Source: Budorcas taxicolor (taxonomy: Eukaryota > Chordata > Mammalia > Artiodactyla > Bovidae). Taken from it: 64,000 nt of DNA. Each line of letters opens with the position of its first letter. Within the stretch, counting starts at the first letter, position 1. The notes under the pieces were generated by a model, which saw nothing but the letters and a program-made list of their open reading frames with translations, was not told the DNA's origin and searched no databases. The stretch spans positions 42,494,001 to 42,558,000 of the forward strand of contig NC_068926.1 of the NCBI RefSeq assembly GCF_023091745.1, read 5' to 3'. The position numbers were made by a program, and so were the translations under genes. Positions 33,903 through 46,718 of this stretch are shown here, in pieces.

Positions 33903-35097
33903 TAGTCGAAGGCTGGCACGTCAACCTTCTTCAAACTCCCAGGAATATTGCAGAGGCCACCTTTTCCTACTTCAGATTCTGACTGTGCATATGCCTCATC
34001 TCCCGTGATTGTCAAGTGTCAGAGAGTTAAGACGTAGAAGTCTTGAATTTAGAGGCCATTAGATGGCAGATCTTTGAAATGAAAGGCAAACAGCCCCCTT
34101 GACCCAAGGCAGCTTGTTCTGTCCGTGTAGACCTCTGGCCTCCTGGCTCATGGCTGAGGAGCTCTAAGAAGTCAGCTGCCTTATTTCACAACCAAGGATA
34201 CAGCTAATGTCCGGCTTCATTTTGAGGAACTAAAGGGGGTGCACTGTAGGGCCTCTTAATCTTTCTGCTTAGACTGAGCAAAACGAATGTGCAAAGAACC
34301 TCACTGGCAAAATTATAATGATGACTGCTTAGAACGTGATTTCCTCCACAAGAAAAAAGAAATGTATCATTTCCAGGAAACTTATTTTTAGACAGAGAAC
34401 TTTGTAATAATGTTTCTTGCAATGGTTTATTCTAAGAAGAGCATGACTCTCAAAAATCCATTTTCAAGAGTTTTACTTATTTTCATTTTCAGTTATTTCC
34501 ACCCATCTGTTTATTTTTTCTAGTTAACATTAAATGTGTACTTTCTTATTTTTAGTCTGTTTTTCTGTTTTTTAGCCTTTGAGATTGACAAGTGTGATTG
34601 ATCCCCTCGAAGGCAAAACTCTTGAAAAAGTCTTTATTTTAGAAAGTCATTCAAAGAATGTATTTTTTTTTTTTTTGAATACAGTGGAATTTCTCAGCCT
34701 TGATCATATGAGACTATGGGCAAGTCATCTTTCATTCTGGCGTGTGGACAGAACAGAAGCAAGCCCTGGAGGGGAGAGTTCAGAATTCATGGCAGGGAGC
34801 ACATGCTCAGGGTGCCAGCGATTATGGTGTCACAGCCAAATTAAAACCATACCCTCTGCTGTTTACAGAATGGCAGCCCCCAGACTGGACAAGTTTGTGT
34901 CCAGCTTTCTGCATAAGTCTAAGGGAGTACAGATGCTCAGGACTCTTAAGGATCAAACTCTTTCTCTTTACATCCTTGCGGTTTTGCTCTGTGAGAGAGA
35001 GTGAACTATCTTCACTTCTGTTGCTTCTGAAGGGTTTGAATTGAGCAGAGGTGAAAACTGGCTTTGTGTCTCACACATGATGTATTAAGGTATTTAT
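33903..35097. other. Unassigned intronic DNA
   Basis: Contains a T-run at about 34,663-34,676. No exon or named repeat. Confidence 0.5.
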
Positions 35098-35108
35098 AGT
35101 TATGCCTT

Positions 35109-35387
35109 CGGAGAAGGCAATGGCAACCCACTCCAGTACTCTTGCCTGGAAAATCCCATGGACGGAGGAGCCTGGTAGACTGCAGTCCATGGGGTCGCGA
35201 AGAGTCGGACACGACTGAGCGACTTCACTTTCACTTTTCACTTTCATGCATTGGAGAAGGCAATGGCAACCCACTCCAGTGTTCTTGCCTGGAGAATCCC
35301 AGGGACAGGGGAGCCTGGTGGGCTGCCGTCTATGGGGTCGCACAGAGTCAGACACGACTGAAGCGACTTAGCAGCAGCAGCAGCAGC
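35109..35387 (+). mobile_element. Bov-A2 SINE with target-site duplication
   Basis: Dimeric: two AAGGCAATGGCAACCCACTC modules joined by CACTTTTCACTTTCATGC and ending in (CAG)n. Flanked by AGTTATGCCTT (35,098-35,108) and AGTTATACCTT (35,388-35,398), one mismatch. Confidence 0.96.
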
Positions 35388-35818
35388 AGTTATACCTTGG
35401 TCTTCTCACTCCCAGGCTGGGGGCACCCAAGTGTATTGCTTACTCGTCATGAACATAGATGGCTTCTCATTTTTTAAAAAGAATTCAAATGATTTTTACT
35501 TTATTGTTAAATTTTTTTTAAGTGGGCATGTGGTTTTATGTAATGTTTTTAAAGCTATCTCTATAGTGAGGAAAAAGATAAAATAGAATGAATATCTCAT
35601 TTATAATTGCAGTAGACATATATAACAATTAGAAATAAATTTAACAAGAGATATGTAGAAAAAGCTTGAAAGCTTTGATGGATATAAAAGAAAACTTGTC
35701 TAACTAGAGAGACATCCCCTGGTATTTCATAGAATATTTTTTTTTCTTTTTTCAAATTTAATTTTTTTCTTTTCTTTGTTTCTAATTGTTATTTTTTATT
35801 GGAGTATAGGCAATAATG

Positions 35819-36025
35819 GGGGCTTACCCAGTGGCTCAGTAGTAAAGAATTCGCCTGCAACGCAGGAGATGTGGATTTGATCCCTGGGTTGGGAAGATTC
35901 CCTGGAGAAGGAAATGGCAACCCACTCCCAAGATTCTTGCCTGGAAATCCCCATGGACAGAGGAACCTGGTGGGCTATAGTCCATGTGGTCGTGAAGAGT
36001 CCGACACAACTGAGTGTCTGAACAA
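35819..36025 (+). mobile_element. Bov-tA SINE nested in L1
   Basis: GGGGCTTACCCAGTGGCTCAG head through GTCCGACACAACTGAGTG tail, inserted in sense orientation into an antisense L1. Confidence 0.94.
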
Positions 36026-36130
36026 AACATAGGAGGTTAACAATGTTGGATTATTTTCAGGTGTGCTGCAAAGTGATTGAGTTAAACATATACAAGTTTC
36101 TATTCTTTTTCAGATTCTTTGCCTACTTGT

Positions 36131-36346
36131 TTGTGCTCTTTCGCTTCAGTTGTGTCAGACTCTTTGTGACCCCATGGACTGTAGCCCACCAGGCTCATCT
36201 GTCCATGGGATTTTCAAGGCACGAATACTGGAGTGGGTTGCCAGGCCCTCCTCCAGGGGATCTTCCTGACCCAGGGATTGGACCCGCATCTCCTGTGTCT
36301 CCTGCATTGCAGACAGATTCTTTACCACTGAGTCACCAAGGAAGCC
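36131..36346 (-). mobile_element. Bov-tA SINE, antisense, nested in L1
   Basis: GCTTCAGTTGTGTCAGACTC to GAGTCACCAAGGAAGCCCC. It lies in opposite orientation to the SINE 106 bases upstream. Confidence 0.94.
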
Positions 36347-36420
36347 CCATTTCCTGTTTAGTTTATTACAGAATATTGAGCAGAGTTCCCTGTGCTATAC
36401 AGTAGACCTGTTGGTACCTG

Positions 36421-39400
36421 TGAATGGCTTTTTAAATTAGATGGGTAAGTCCTCATCTTTCCCATCTAGAGTCTTCTTTCTGCTAGGAGAGAACCTGGAT
36501 TACATCAGTTTGGAGGGAAAACAACTTTTAAGCATATTTTTGGTAAGAAGACATTTTTTTCTGTCTTTTTATGGCAAGTTTGAAAGTACTCCGCTTTGTA
36601 AGGATACATTTTTAAGAAAAGTAAAATGTCAGGAACTTGTTGGGAGTCCATCTTACCTTTATACTTTTACAAGACCAAGATATCTAGTAATTCAAGTTAT
36701 AATCCCACTGTTAGGCACTTGTCCAGCTTTGCAAGTGGAGACCGTACAAAACTGCAGTGGTATGATTGGAAAGAGGTTTTGTAGAAAACAGAATATCACC
36801 TTGCCCAGTGGATAGGACATCTGAGTGTGAATGCATCCTTAATGATCCTTTTGAAAGTCCTAGGTTCCTCCTGGATTTCTCCTGATGCTAGGGTTAGCTG
36901 ATACTGGAAAAGAAATATGGACAGGAACCAGATTATGAGACGTCTTCCTAGGTTGGCTCTCTGACTCTTGGGGTTCTATGAGTCAATGTCAAGAGAAGGT
37001 TTTCACAACAGTTGGTGACTACAGTGGCCATCGTTTCTGCAAAGGGGAGGCTTTCTCATTTGTGGGATAAAAGAAGCTTTTACAGAGTAACTCCCCTCGG
37101 AACAAATGAAGCTTGACTATGTAAATCCTTCCTTTGCAATGGAATAGAATCCAAGATATTTTGGAAGTAATTTTATTTTTTTGAGTTCAGTAATTTAAAC
37201 ATTGTGCTTATGTTCTTTTTTTTTTTTGGCAGTCCAAACATTGATCTTTAAGATTTCCTTGATGTTTCCTTAAAAAGACAAAATTCATTGTGTTTTCATT
37301 GTGAATAATTGTCTTAAAAATAGACAAAACAGAAAATAAACTTTCCTTTACCATTTTTTAGATGAATTGTTTTTATGCCCCAGAATTTAAAAATGATCAC
37401 AGATTTTTCACTGATCTTTTAAAATGTTATTTTGGTACTGATGTAAACCTACACAGATTATTCTGGGTGTTTAAATCTTGTGCAGATTAATAGAAAATAC
37501 CAAGGAAATTTCCTTGGTTGTGTCTTGGAAGGGTGGAGAATATCACTGGCTTTTGCAGTCCTTTAGTAGATCAATTTATTGAATATTTTGTGTTAGGTGT
37601 CTCATTTATCAGGCAGTGTCGTGGGCTTTGGGGAGACTTGGCCTGTGCTATTTACATTCTTGTCTAGCTGCCAACATTGATTTCCCATTTTGTATGCAAC
37701 TTGGGTCTTTGTACTAGAAGAGATACCAGGTTAAAGAATGGTTCATATCTTAAAACGTTAATGGATTAAGTTCCAGTGCTATCTGTGATTTTAGTGGCTA
37801 ATAAAAGGACATTTTTGTGTGTGTGTATTTAAAATGTAGATTTAGAAATTTGAAAAATTAAAGAATTGAAGATTTCTTTTTTAATTTTCTTCATGGTAAT
37901 AAGTATGATAACTGACTATAAATAAATACTACATTTCCTAAAAAACTTGGTTGTATCATCATATGTCTCTGTGTAGTAACTAACCTATAATTTAGACTAA
38001 CACCATCATTATTTTATGACTTAAAATTCTTTGCTTCTGACTGTTTCATGGCTTCTTTTAAATTTTGTAGAAAATGCCTTATTTATTTAAGTGGAAAGAG
38101 GATGTTGGTAAAATACGATATTTAGTAAAGCTCTAGAAGAAAGTTGTACTTACTGGAAATATCCAATATTTAAAAGTCCTACAGAGTCATCCTTTTGCCT
38201 AAATATATTGCTTAGGTTATAAACAGGACATGTTTCAGTTTATGGTACATATGAAAGAGGTTATGCCACAAATAAGATAATGTGACCAACAGTTGCCATT
38301 TTTAGTATTTGGAGGGAAGGAAGTCTGAAGCAGAAGCATATTCCTAGAGGAAGGATTTGGTTTCTTTTATACCAATTTAGATGTTTCACTGTCAGTTTCT
38401 TTGCCACTAAAATTTATTCTTGAAATGGCCCAGAAGTTTTGAATGTGGAACACTTTAGGGGCCTGAGTACATTGTGGGTTTAGGAATGACTAACGTCAGC
38501 CCTTTGTGCAATGAGTCTGTAGTAGAGAACAAGAACCTTTGTCTTTCCAGCCAGGTGGAGTGTGGATCTCCAGGCTCAGATTTGGGCTAAGACCTTTCTC
38601 TGGCTAGATGAATATCTCAAAGCTAAGGCTGACTCTGGAACTGAGGTAGCGGTTGTCTTCTTTTCATTGTCATTTGCCATTTGAATTGTATTTGATAGAT
38701 TAGTATAATGACCTTGAACATGAAAACACTCAGGAGTCAAGGTTAACTTCTGCCCTTTCAACACATCATTCAGCAAGAAACCAAAACATTGAGAATCTAA
38801 TCACAGCCCAACTAAGCAAAGCTTGCACAGTTAATGATGGTTTCAGAATTTTAAAGGTAGTATGATGTTGACATATTTTCAAGCAAACATATAGAAAAAC
38901 AGAAATATGTGTATCATGCATTCTCTTTGAAATGGTTGCCTAAATTGATTGTGGTGTGTGCTTAGAAACTGAGAGAACAAAAAAGTGAATTTTAAAACCT
39001 ACAAAAATGTGAACTGTTGTTTTTGTTACAAAGATATATTAATTGGCAATTTTGATGTTTGGACTAATTTTTTTTTTATTTACCAATTTATAAACTTTTG
39101 CATTTCACAAGTTTATACTCATTTAGCACCTCAACAATTATAAACATTTTGGAGATCTGTGCATTTGTGAGTGTTAGTAAGCTTTTTCTAACTCAATACT
39201 GTAGGAGTTGGGGGAGTTTTTTTCTCTATACTTGTAGGTTTTGTTCTTGCTATATGTAAATTTAACTGACAGAAGACACATGAAGAGGATAAAAGCATAC
39301 AAATTTAGTTAATATTTTCAATTTAATTTCATAGAATCTTTACAGAAAAAAAAAGAAGCAGTTAGATTCGGGGCTTATATACCATTTTAACAAAAGACTA

Positions 39401-40297
39401 TAAATTGTGTGAAAGTGACTAGGAAATATATTGGGGAGATTAATGGAAGATAAGGATTATTTTCACTTTAGTGAGGTCTGTTTATACATACTCATCTCTG
39501 TGCAGCCCTGTGTCTCTAGGGATAAGAGTAGTTTTTCTTGTCTGCGTACTGGGATTGGGGAGGCAAAATTTATGCCACCTTCCCAAGGAGGAAGTTGCAT
39601 TCTGCTTTTAGACAGTTGAGGGAAGAGCAGAGAATTTTCCCTGTATCTGTTGATTCTTAATTGCCTTCTGCTCAAAATAGTAATAGTCCTTGTGTCAAAG
39701 TGGTGTATTTGGGGGCCTCCATATTCTGGACTCCTAACCATTGGCTACACCATTTAACTTAATATGTAGCCTTGAAAATGGGTCATAAGTAGGGCTGCTG
39801 ACAGTGATGCTGGTGCCTGGGTACCTCTGTGTGAAGCTACTGTTCTTTTCTGGTACACTTTTTTTTCTTGTAAAAGCTGAAAGTTACAAATGATATAGCA
39901 TCTAGTTCTTCTGCCAGGACTGGATCCACACAATCTCAAATATTTCCTCCAACAGGGAGACAGGAGGCTGAGTGAAGGAGAAGTGAGGCTACAGCCTCAT
40001 CCATGCTAGCTTTGATTTCCATAGAAAATCAGAGGTCATTCTAGTAACATGCAGCAAGGAAATGTCAAGCGTTCTGACTCATTGTGTGGTGGCTTTGCGC
40101 AGTGTAGAAACTTTCTGACTGGGAAGGAATTCCTTTCCAACTGGCCATCCGCCGGAGCATGACCTGTTCTCTTCTAAGTAGGTAGTTTTCTCTTTGCTCA
40201 GACATTCTTCTGGGCTTAGCTGCTGTGTAACCTCCTAACCCCTCATTAATAATTTCCTGAGGCTGGTTTGTTATAAAGAAACATTGCAGTGCAGATA
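36421..40297. other. Repeat-poor stretch of intron 1
   Basis: About 3.9 kb of AT-rich DNA with no ruminant SINE, BovB, L1 tail or LTR that I can name. A possible old MIR/L2-like motif lies near 37,570-37,650. No exon seen. Confidence 0.5.
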
Positions 40298-40432
40298 ATG
40301 TGTGTGTGTATGTCTCTGTGTGTGTGTATTTGTCTGTATAAGTGTGAGTGTGTACTTGTATTTGTGTAAGCATGTGTATTTGTGTAAGCATGAGTGTGTG
40401 AGTGTCTGTGTGAGTGTATGTGTGATGACTCC
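40298..40432 (+). repeat. TG-rich imperfect microsatellite
   Basis: About 135 bases of (TG)n interrupted by TATTTG, TAAGCA and GAGTG motifs. The GTATTTGTGTAAGCATG unit is itself repeated. Confidence 0.85.
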
Positions 40433-40756
40433 TTAAATACCAACTCAAATGGTAGTAACATTCAGCAGGAAAAAACCAGTGAGTATTAGAAACATTTCCT
40501 TTTAGTTTACATGTTAATTAAGGATATCATAGCCTTAGGCAGAAGGTAATGAGTGCTTTTCAACATCTCTCCACCATTCAAATTAAATGCCTCGTTTTAA
40601 TATTGCACACACATCCCAATGTCTTGAATATTTAAAGGAATAATTGTGAATATTTTCGAAGGCTTCATAATATTAGGAAACCAGAGAACTTTTGGTTCTT
40701 AACAAAAAGTTCTTTTTAGTTTCTTTTTTTGGGAAGAGAGTGTTGGAAAGGTTTTT
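40433..40756. other. Unassigned intronic DNA
   Basis: AT-rich; nothing recognised. Confidence 0.5.
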
Positions 40757-40955
40757 ATTTATTTACTTATTTTGTTAAATTTTATTGGAGTATAGTTGAT
40801 TTACAGTGTTAGTTTCCAAGTGAACAGCAAAGTGATTCAGTTATACATACACATATATCCATTCTCTTTCAGATTCGTTTCTCATACAGGTTATTGCAGA
40901 ATGCTGAGTAGAGCTCCTGTGTTGTACATGCAGCAGGTCCTGTTGGGTATCTGAT
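40757..40955 (-). mobile_element. L1 3' end, antisense
   Basis: TTTTATTGGAGTATAGTTG, AGCAAAGTGATTCAGTTATAC and GGTTATTGCAGAATGCTGAG run in the usual inverted order to about the poly(A) end of the element. Confidence 0.88.
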
Positions 40956-42119
40956 TTAGGGCATCTTTCTAGCTTCTTGACGAGATCTCCCGGGAGCTGG
41001 GTGTGTTCAGAGGTGGGCATCTGGGCTTCCGTCCTGCACTCTGTAGTCCCTCTCACCTTTCTCTTGTTTCAGTTGCACACACCATGGGTGAACTTAACCC
41101 TGGTGCAGAAAACACCAGAAGAAGAGCTCTGAATTATCTAGAGTTGTCACTACCCAGAGGAAACGGGGTGTGATCAAAATGCCATCACTCCTGGGAAAAT
41201 GCTCACACAACCATGTTAACAGAAAAGGCAGGGTGAAAGTCAGATTTAAAAAGGTTTACATATGCCCACTTACATTTATCCACAGATGTAGAAGACTGGA
41301 ACATACTCACATGTTCTCAGTATTTTATCTACAAGGGCTCCAGCAAAGCTGAAATTTTCCTTCCTACAATACACTTAAAGTTTTGAAAATTTCCTATAAT
41401 ATGCTTATATTATGCATATATATAATATGCTTATATGATAATTACGGTAGAAACCAAGCTATATTAATTTTGAAAACCTAATTTTCAAACAAATTCAGGG
41501 GAGGCAAATTCAAACAATGGCACTTTCTCCTTTTCTAAAGGAAAGCACCTAAAATGCAAGCCTTGTTTTAGAAGCTAGGAGGAGATGACATCTCTAAAGG
41601 TGGCCTTTCAGGGTTAAGAACTGAAATTGGTACTTAGATTTATCCCGGAGGCTGGACGTGGCCACAGCCCTCTGCAAGGGTGCGCCATCACCACGATGAT
41701 CTGTGTTGTTTTTGGCACTTGACAAGAAATGTTGTTTTCACAAGACCTAAGAGTTTTGTCTGGGAAGAGAGAAGAGAGCTGCCAGCATTTGGCTTCATTT
41801 GGGGATTTCTCCTTTTGTTTTCACTTGAGCTGTGTGTAGTCTGTATACCCTGCTTCTTAACCTTTAAAGATCAAGACATTTTAGTGGGGGATTTTATACA
41901 CTTGGAAGCACCTGGAAAGTGGTGCTAGGTTGCACACATGAGCTGTGTTTACAGACAAGAATGTGATGTAAACCACTGTGAAAAAAGGAGAGCTGCCCTC
42001 CTTCAGCTGCATTTCATGGCATGTGAGATTCCCAGGTCCTTATGGACCACAGAGTCCTGGTCGTCCTATCCACCCAAGCTAGTAGATGGAGAAACACATG
42101 GGACTCGCCCTTCAACATG
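40956..42119. other. Unassigned intronic DNA
   Basis: No exon or named repeat; TATA-rich stretch near 41,400-41,430. Confidence 0.5.
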
Positions 42120-42313
42120 AGCTTCCCTGGTGCTCAGTCGGTAAAGAATCTGCCGGCAGTGCAGGAGACCTGGGTTTGATTCCTGGGTCAGGAAGATCAC
42201 TTAGAGAAGGAAATGGCAGCCCACTCTAGTAATTCCATGGACAGAGGAGCCTGAGGGTAAAGCCCTTGGGGTCTCAAGAGCAGGGCATGACCTAGAGACT
42301 AAATCACCACTAC
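42120..42313 (+). mobile_element. Bov-tA SINE, diverged
   Basis: GAGCTTCCCTGGTGCTCAGTCG head, GAGAAGGAAATGGCAGCCCAC centre and ACCTAGAGACTAAATCACC tail, with several small deletions. Confidence 0.9.
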
Positions 42314-42551
42314 CATTCTTACGAGTACAGCAGGTCCTTCAGGTGGACCAGATCCTTGACTGAGTGCTGCTGGAGTCAGGCAACTTCCCCAGCACTGCCC
42401 TTCCCCAAGGCTACACGTTCTCACACTTCAGTTTTCTTTTTTTCCTTTTAGAGAAAAAGAATATTTTGTTGTAGTCTAGTTGATTTACAATGTCTTGTTA
42501 ATTTCTACTGTCCAGCAAAGTGATTCACTTATACATATGTATTCTTTCTCA

Positions 42552-42757
42552 GGGGCTTCCCAGGTGGCACTAGTGGTAAAGAACCACGTGCCAGTGCAGG
42601 AAACTTAAGAGATGTGGGTTTGATCCCTGGAGGAGGGCATGGCAATCCACTCCAGTATTCTTGCCTGTAGAATCCCATGGACAGAGGAGCCTGGCATGCT
42701 ACAGTCCGTAGGGTCACAAAGAGTTGGACACGACTGAAGTGACTTAGCATGCACACA
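42552..42757 (+). mobile_element. Bov-tA SINE nested in L1, with target-site duplication
   Basis: GGGGCTTCCCAGGTGGCAC to GAAGTGACTTAGCATGC. Flanked by TATTCTTTCTCA (42,540-42,551) and TATTCTTTTTCA (42,758-42,769). Confidence 0.95.
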
Positions 42758-42994
42758 TATTCTTTTTCATATTTTTCCATTATGTTTGATCACAGGGTAT
42801 TGAATAGTTCTCTGTGCTATACTAGTAGGACCTTGTTTATCCATCCTACATGTAATAGATTGTACCTGCCAATCCCAAACTCCTAATCCACGCCCTCTCG
42901 CCACCCACCAGCAACCACAAGTCTGTTTTCTGTGTCTGTGAATCTGTTTCTATTTCATAGATAACTTCATTTGTGTCACATTTTAGATGCCACA

Positions 42995-43257
42995 GTGGCG
43001 ACCCACTCCAGTACTCTTGCCTGGAAAATCCCATGGACTGAGCAGCCTGGTAGGCTGCAGTCCATGGGGTCACGAAGAGTCAGCCACTACTGAGTGACTT
43101 CACTTTCACTTTTCACTTTCATGCATCAGAGGAGGAAATGGCAACCCACTCCAGTGTTCTTGCCTGGAGAATCCCAGGGATGGGGGAGCCTGGTGGGCTG
43201 CCATCTATGGGGTCACACAGAGTCGGACACGACTGAAGCGACTTAGCAGCAGCAGTG
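42995..43257 (+). mobile_element. Bov-A2 SINE nested in L1, with target-site duplication
   Basis: Dimeric body with the CACTTTTCACTTTCATGC linker and a CAGCAGCAG end. Flanked by the perfect direct repeat GATGCCACA at 42,986-42,994 and 43,258-43,266. Confidence 0.95.
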
Positions 43258-43300
43258 GATGCCACATATAAGTGATGTCATAGGATACTCATTCTGTGAC

Positions 43301-45699
43301 TACTTTTTTAGAAATTCCATGCTAAAAATGATTTCCAACTCCAGGTCTAAAGCACAGTGAACTCTCTGCTCCAAGGAATACTATTTTGGAAGAAATGCTA
43401 CAGTTTGTATTTACAACACTGAAGATTGAGTTAAGGAAATGAGAAAAAACAGACTCATAGTGATGACTTGGTTTTTCAGTGCCCGTGGGTGAAATTGCAC
43501 CTTGACTAAGGTGCTTATTTTGGGAGATCCTGGCTCAGCAGTTCATCTGTCACATGAGCAATGACGTTGGTAACAGAACCCAAAGAAACAAAAACCCAAA
43601 ATAACAAGGAAACTACACAAGTGACTGGTTTCTTGACCCTCACTTTTCCATACTTTATGGCCTTGCCTTCATTCTGATGTTAGATTCTTATGGTTCCAGG
43701 AGGCAAATGGAAAATTCTGTCTACCCAGGCTGGAGCCCCTCCAAATCCACTGAGCTCTGAGACTTGCCAGCTCAGGGGAGAATCCTAAATGAAAAGGGAG
43801 TTTTGAGTAGAGAAGCAGACTTGGGGTTTTGCATGGGGAAGCAGAGACTGTCTGCACACAGTGGAGCGTCGCGCGCGGCTCCCTGGTGGAGGGTGGGGGC
43901 TGCAGCTGTGTGTCCTGAGAGCTTGAGTTGGGGGTTGCCAGGCAGGGTCCTGGGCGCTACCCTTGTTTTCCCTGCCTTTGGGCTTCATCCTGTTTACTTC
44001 CTTGTGGTGAGAGTCCTAGGAGATCAGAGGGTGGTGCCTCTGTTCACCCTGGGGCCCTCCTTTCCTCCTGTGGTTGCAGACTTGTAGGGTGACTCACCCT
44101 GCCCTGGGGCTGGGCTGTCTGAGCCATGGTGACAACCCTGCTCCCAGACTTGAAACCGAGAGAGCTCTGGCTGTCTGCCTTCTCCACCCAAGTACTCTCA
44201 AGATTATTTCAGGATTCTGAACTAGACCTGATGATGTCTTTTTAATGCTTTGGTTGTGGACCTTTTCAGGATGGTCAGAGTCTTTAAACCTCCGGGAGCA
44301 GGCCCCGGGAGTGGGGAAGATGCCGTCAGGGGCCCCTCCTCTGGTCTGGGAGGTGAGGTCATGGCCTGAGTCATGGAGGCTTTGGCAGCAGGAGCAGAAA
44401 GCAAGGCTGGCCCTCGCCCCGGCCCGTGGGCAGCATCCTGACCTGCCCTTCAGTTCACATTGTCCTCATGACGAGCGGGTGACCTTCTGAGAGAAGACAG
44501 GGTTCTGCCTTCCAGCAATCTTGGCAAATCTAAACTCATTGTTGCTTCAAAAAAATAGCATGCTCATTAAATGGAGAAACGATACCACGGCCATTTTTCA
44601 AAACAGGTCAAAACCTTGCTCTGACGTATTCCTTTACAATTTTCATTAATAAATAAATGAAGTCATCTGGGGTGGAATCTTTTCTAATATGCTTTTAGGT
44701 GGGTTGATCTCTCTTTCTGATTTACACATTTTGTGTCTGGTTAGTTTGTTACTGTATCCTGTGAAATCAGAGCTGCCATTTCTGTCTCAGTCTGGGTTTA
44801 TATTCATATTCTAGATGGTAATAAGATGTTTCAGAATTTCACCTTACATTTCTTGACTTTTAAAATTATTTTTTCTATATCTCTTCCATCTATGTGAATG
44901 ATATCTGTAAACAGTACTTTCTGCAGGCTCACAATTCTCCTTTGTTGATATTCTGTAGGTTGTTTAATAGGTAGGACATAATCTACTTTTATCCATTTTT
45001 TAAAATAAATAATACATACTCTGTAGTTTACAAGAGAAAATATCAAGGCTAAAGCTTCCCATTGTTGGGATGATAAATATGACCGAACCAAACACAAGAA
45101 GAGGACAGAATATGAGTTCTGGTTCCTTCATTCTTAGCAGCTGGTTTGAAGAAGGTGAGTTAGTGTGTTGGAGCAAGGAGTGGAGTCCTGATGTGGTCCA
45201 GGTGATGCATGAGTCATATTGAACCCATGAGCAGATATCAGGGTAGAGAGAGGGGTACAGAACTCAATACTATACAGATTAGAGTGGAAATTAAACTGCT
45301 GAGTCTTGATGCTCATTAAAGTCCCCAAGGTGCTTTTTGCAAGGTTATGAGCTGTTTGCTAGCATCGTGGCCACAAGAGTCACTGTTCTGTCAGTCAGTC
45401 CTGCAGTTTCATTACTGCAAGGTCGCTCTATCTACCATCGCATTCAGAGAGAGTGGCCTTTATAACTAAGTTCCTTAATTCACAGACTCATACATTCATT
45501 AGGCTTTGCTTTGGGAAATGAAATAGTAGCTATTTAGCTTCTATAAATTGGAGTTTAGTTAGTATTTTTTTCCCCTTTTCCCCTTTTAAATCTTTGGGTT
45601 TTGATTTAAGTTTTTGAATAGGAAAAAGCATATTGCTGTCTTAAGTTTTTGCTACTAAGATTATATATATCTTATTTTTAATTAAAAAATATTTATGTA
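43301..45699. other. Unassigned intronic DNA
   Basis: Includes a GC-richer patch near 43,860-44,470 with few CpG. No exon or named repeat identified. Confidence 0.5.
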
Positions 45700-45907
45700 T
45701 TTATTTTTGTTTGCATCAGGTCTCAGTTGCAACAGGTGGGCTTCTGTCTAGTTGTGGTGCATGGGCTCCAGAGTGTGTAGGCTCAGTAGTTGAGGTGCTT
45801 GGGCTTAATTGCTCTACAGCATGCGGGACCTTATTTCCCTGACTGGGTATGGAACCCACGTCCCCTGCGTGGTGGATTCTTAACCACTGGACCACCAGGT
45901 AAGTCCC
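45700..45907 (-). mobile_element. CHR SINE, antisense, long form
   Basis: TTTGCATCAGGTCTCAGTTGC, TTAATTGCTCTACAGCATGCGG and TTCTTAACCACTGGACCACCAGG. At about 205 bases it is the longest of the five CHR copies here. Confidence 0.88.
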
Positions 45908-46189
45908 TTTACCCATATATTCCTATCTTGAAATATTAGGAGATCTCTAGACTCTTCACGCGTCTTGGGGGTTAATGGGATGGGAATAGGACGACACCCC
46001 TCCCCCCCATTCATTTAGTCTTTCAACAAATGTTTCCTGAGGATTTAGTACATAGACAGCAAGATGCTAGACCCAGGTGGTAAAGCGATCAACAGATTAT
46101 CTGCAACGTCTTGAGGCAGGCTGGAACCTGAGACCTCTGCTCCAGTGCTTGCACCTAGAGAAACATCTCCAGAAACAGATACAAACAAA

Positions 46190-46535
46190 CTATAAGGGAT
46201 GAAAAATAAGTGTGTGCATGCATAGTTGGGTCAAATTATGGAAAACAAGATACAAAAAGACCAAAAAGCCCAAGCAAAGACAAGTCCTGCACCTGATCCC
46301 TGCACACAGCACTACCCAGAGGGTGGGCAGACCACCCAAGTCACCCATCTGGCCCTTACCCACCCATCTGCCCCCTTCCTTACCCTGTTTAAGGGACCAG
46401 ACTGCCCTCCGCTTTCAGGGAGTAAGCACTGGAACCTGTTACTGGTTCTCACTCCCCTCCTGCTATAGCAGGGGCCCCATTAAAGCCTCTCCTGAATCCC
46501 TTGTCTGGCCTCTGATTAATTTCTGATCTTAAAAA
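46190..46535 (+). mobile_element. Endogenous retrovirus solo LTR-like element
   Basis: Ends with CCATTAAAGCCTCTCCTG and TCTGGCCTCTGATTAATTTC, an LTR R/U5-like polyadenylation region. CTGTTTAAGGGACC upstream could be its TATA-like element. No internal viral genes adjoin. Left boundary approximate. Confidence 0.5.
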
Positions 46536-46718
46536 GCTTTGGTGGTTCAGATGGTAAAGAATCCACCTGCAGTGCAGGAGAACCTGGGTTTGATCCCCGG
46601 GTTGGGCAGATCCTTGGAGAAATAAATGGCATCCCACTCTGGTATTCTTACCTGGAGAATCCTGTGAACAGAGAAACCTGGTGGGCTACAGTGCAACTGA
46701 GTGACTTTCACTTTCAGC
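46536..46718 (+). mobile_element. Bov-tA SINE
   Basis: GCTTTGGTGGTTCAGATGG head, TGATCCCCGGGTTGGGCAG and a shortened tail GTGCAACTGAGTGACTTTCAC. Confidence 0.92.

Larger units (their letters stand above)
35753..36420 (-). mobile_element. L1 3' end, antisense, split by two SINEs
   Basis: Pieces at 35,753-35,818 (TATTGGAGTATAGGC), 36,026-36,130 (TTTTCAGGTGTGCTGCAAAGTG) and 36,347-36,420 (ATTGAGCAGAGTTCCCTGTG) join into one antisense L1 tail. Confidence 0.88.
42440..43300 (-). mobile_element. L1 3' end, antisense, split by two SINEs
   Basis: Pieces: 42,440-42,551 (TGTAGTCTAGTTGATTTACAA), 42,758-42,994 (TTCTCTGTGCTATACTAGTAGG, CCAATCCCAAACTCCTAATCC, GTCTGTGAATCTGTTTC) and after 43,258 (CCACATATAAGTGATGTCATAGG). 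Removing the SINEs restores a continuous L1 3' UTR. Confidence 0.92.

Noticed and set aside
36441..36815. 124-codon open frame on the + strand starting in an L1/SINE cluster edge
   Set aside because: No recognisable domain, no splice signals or island, and composition like the surrounding DNA.
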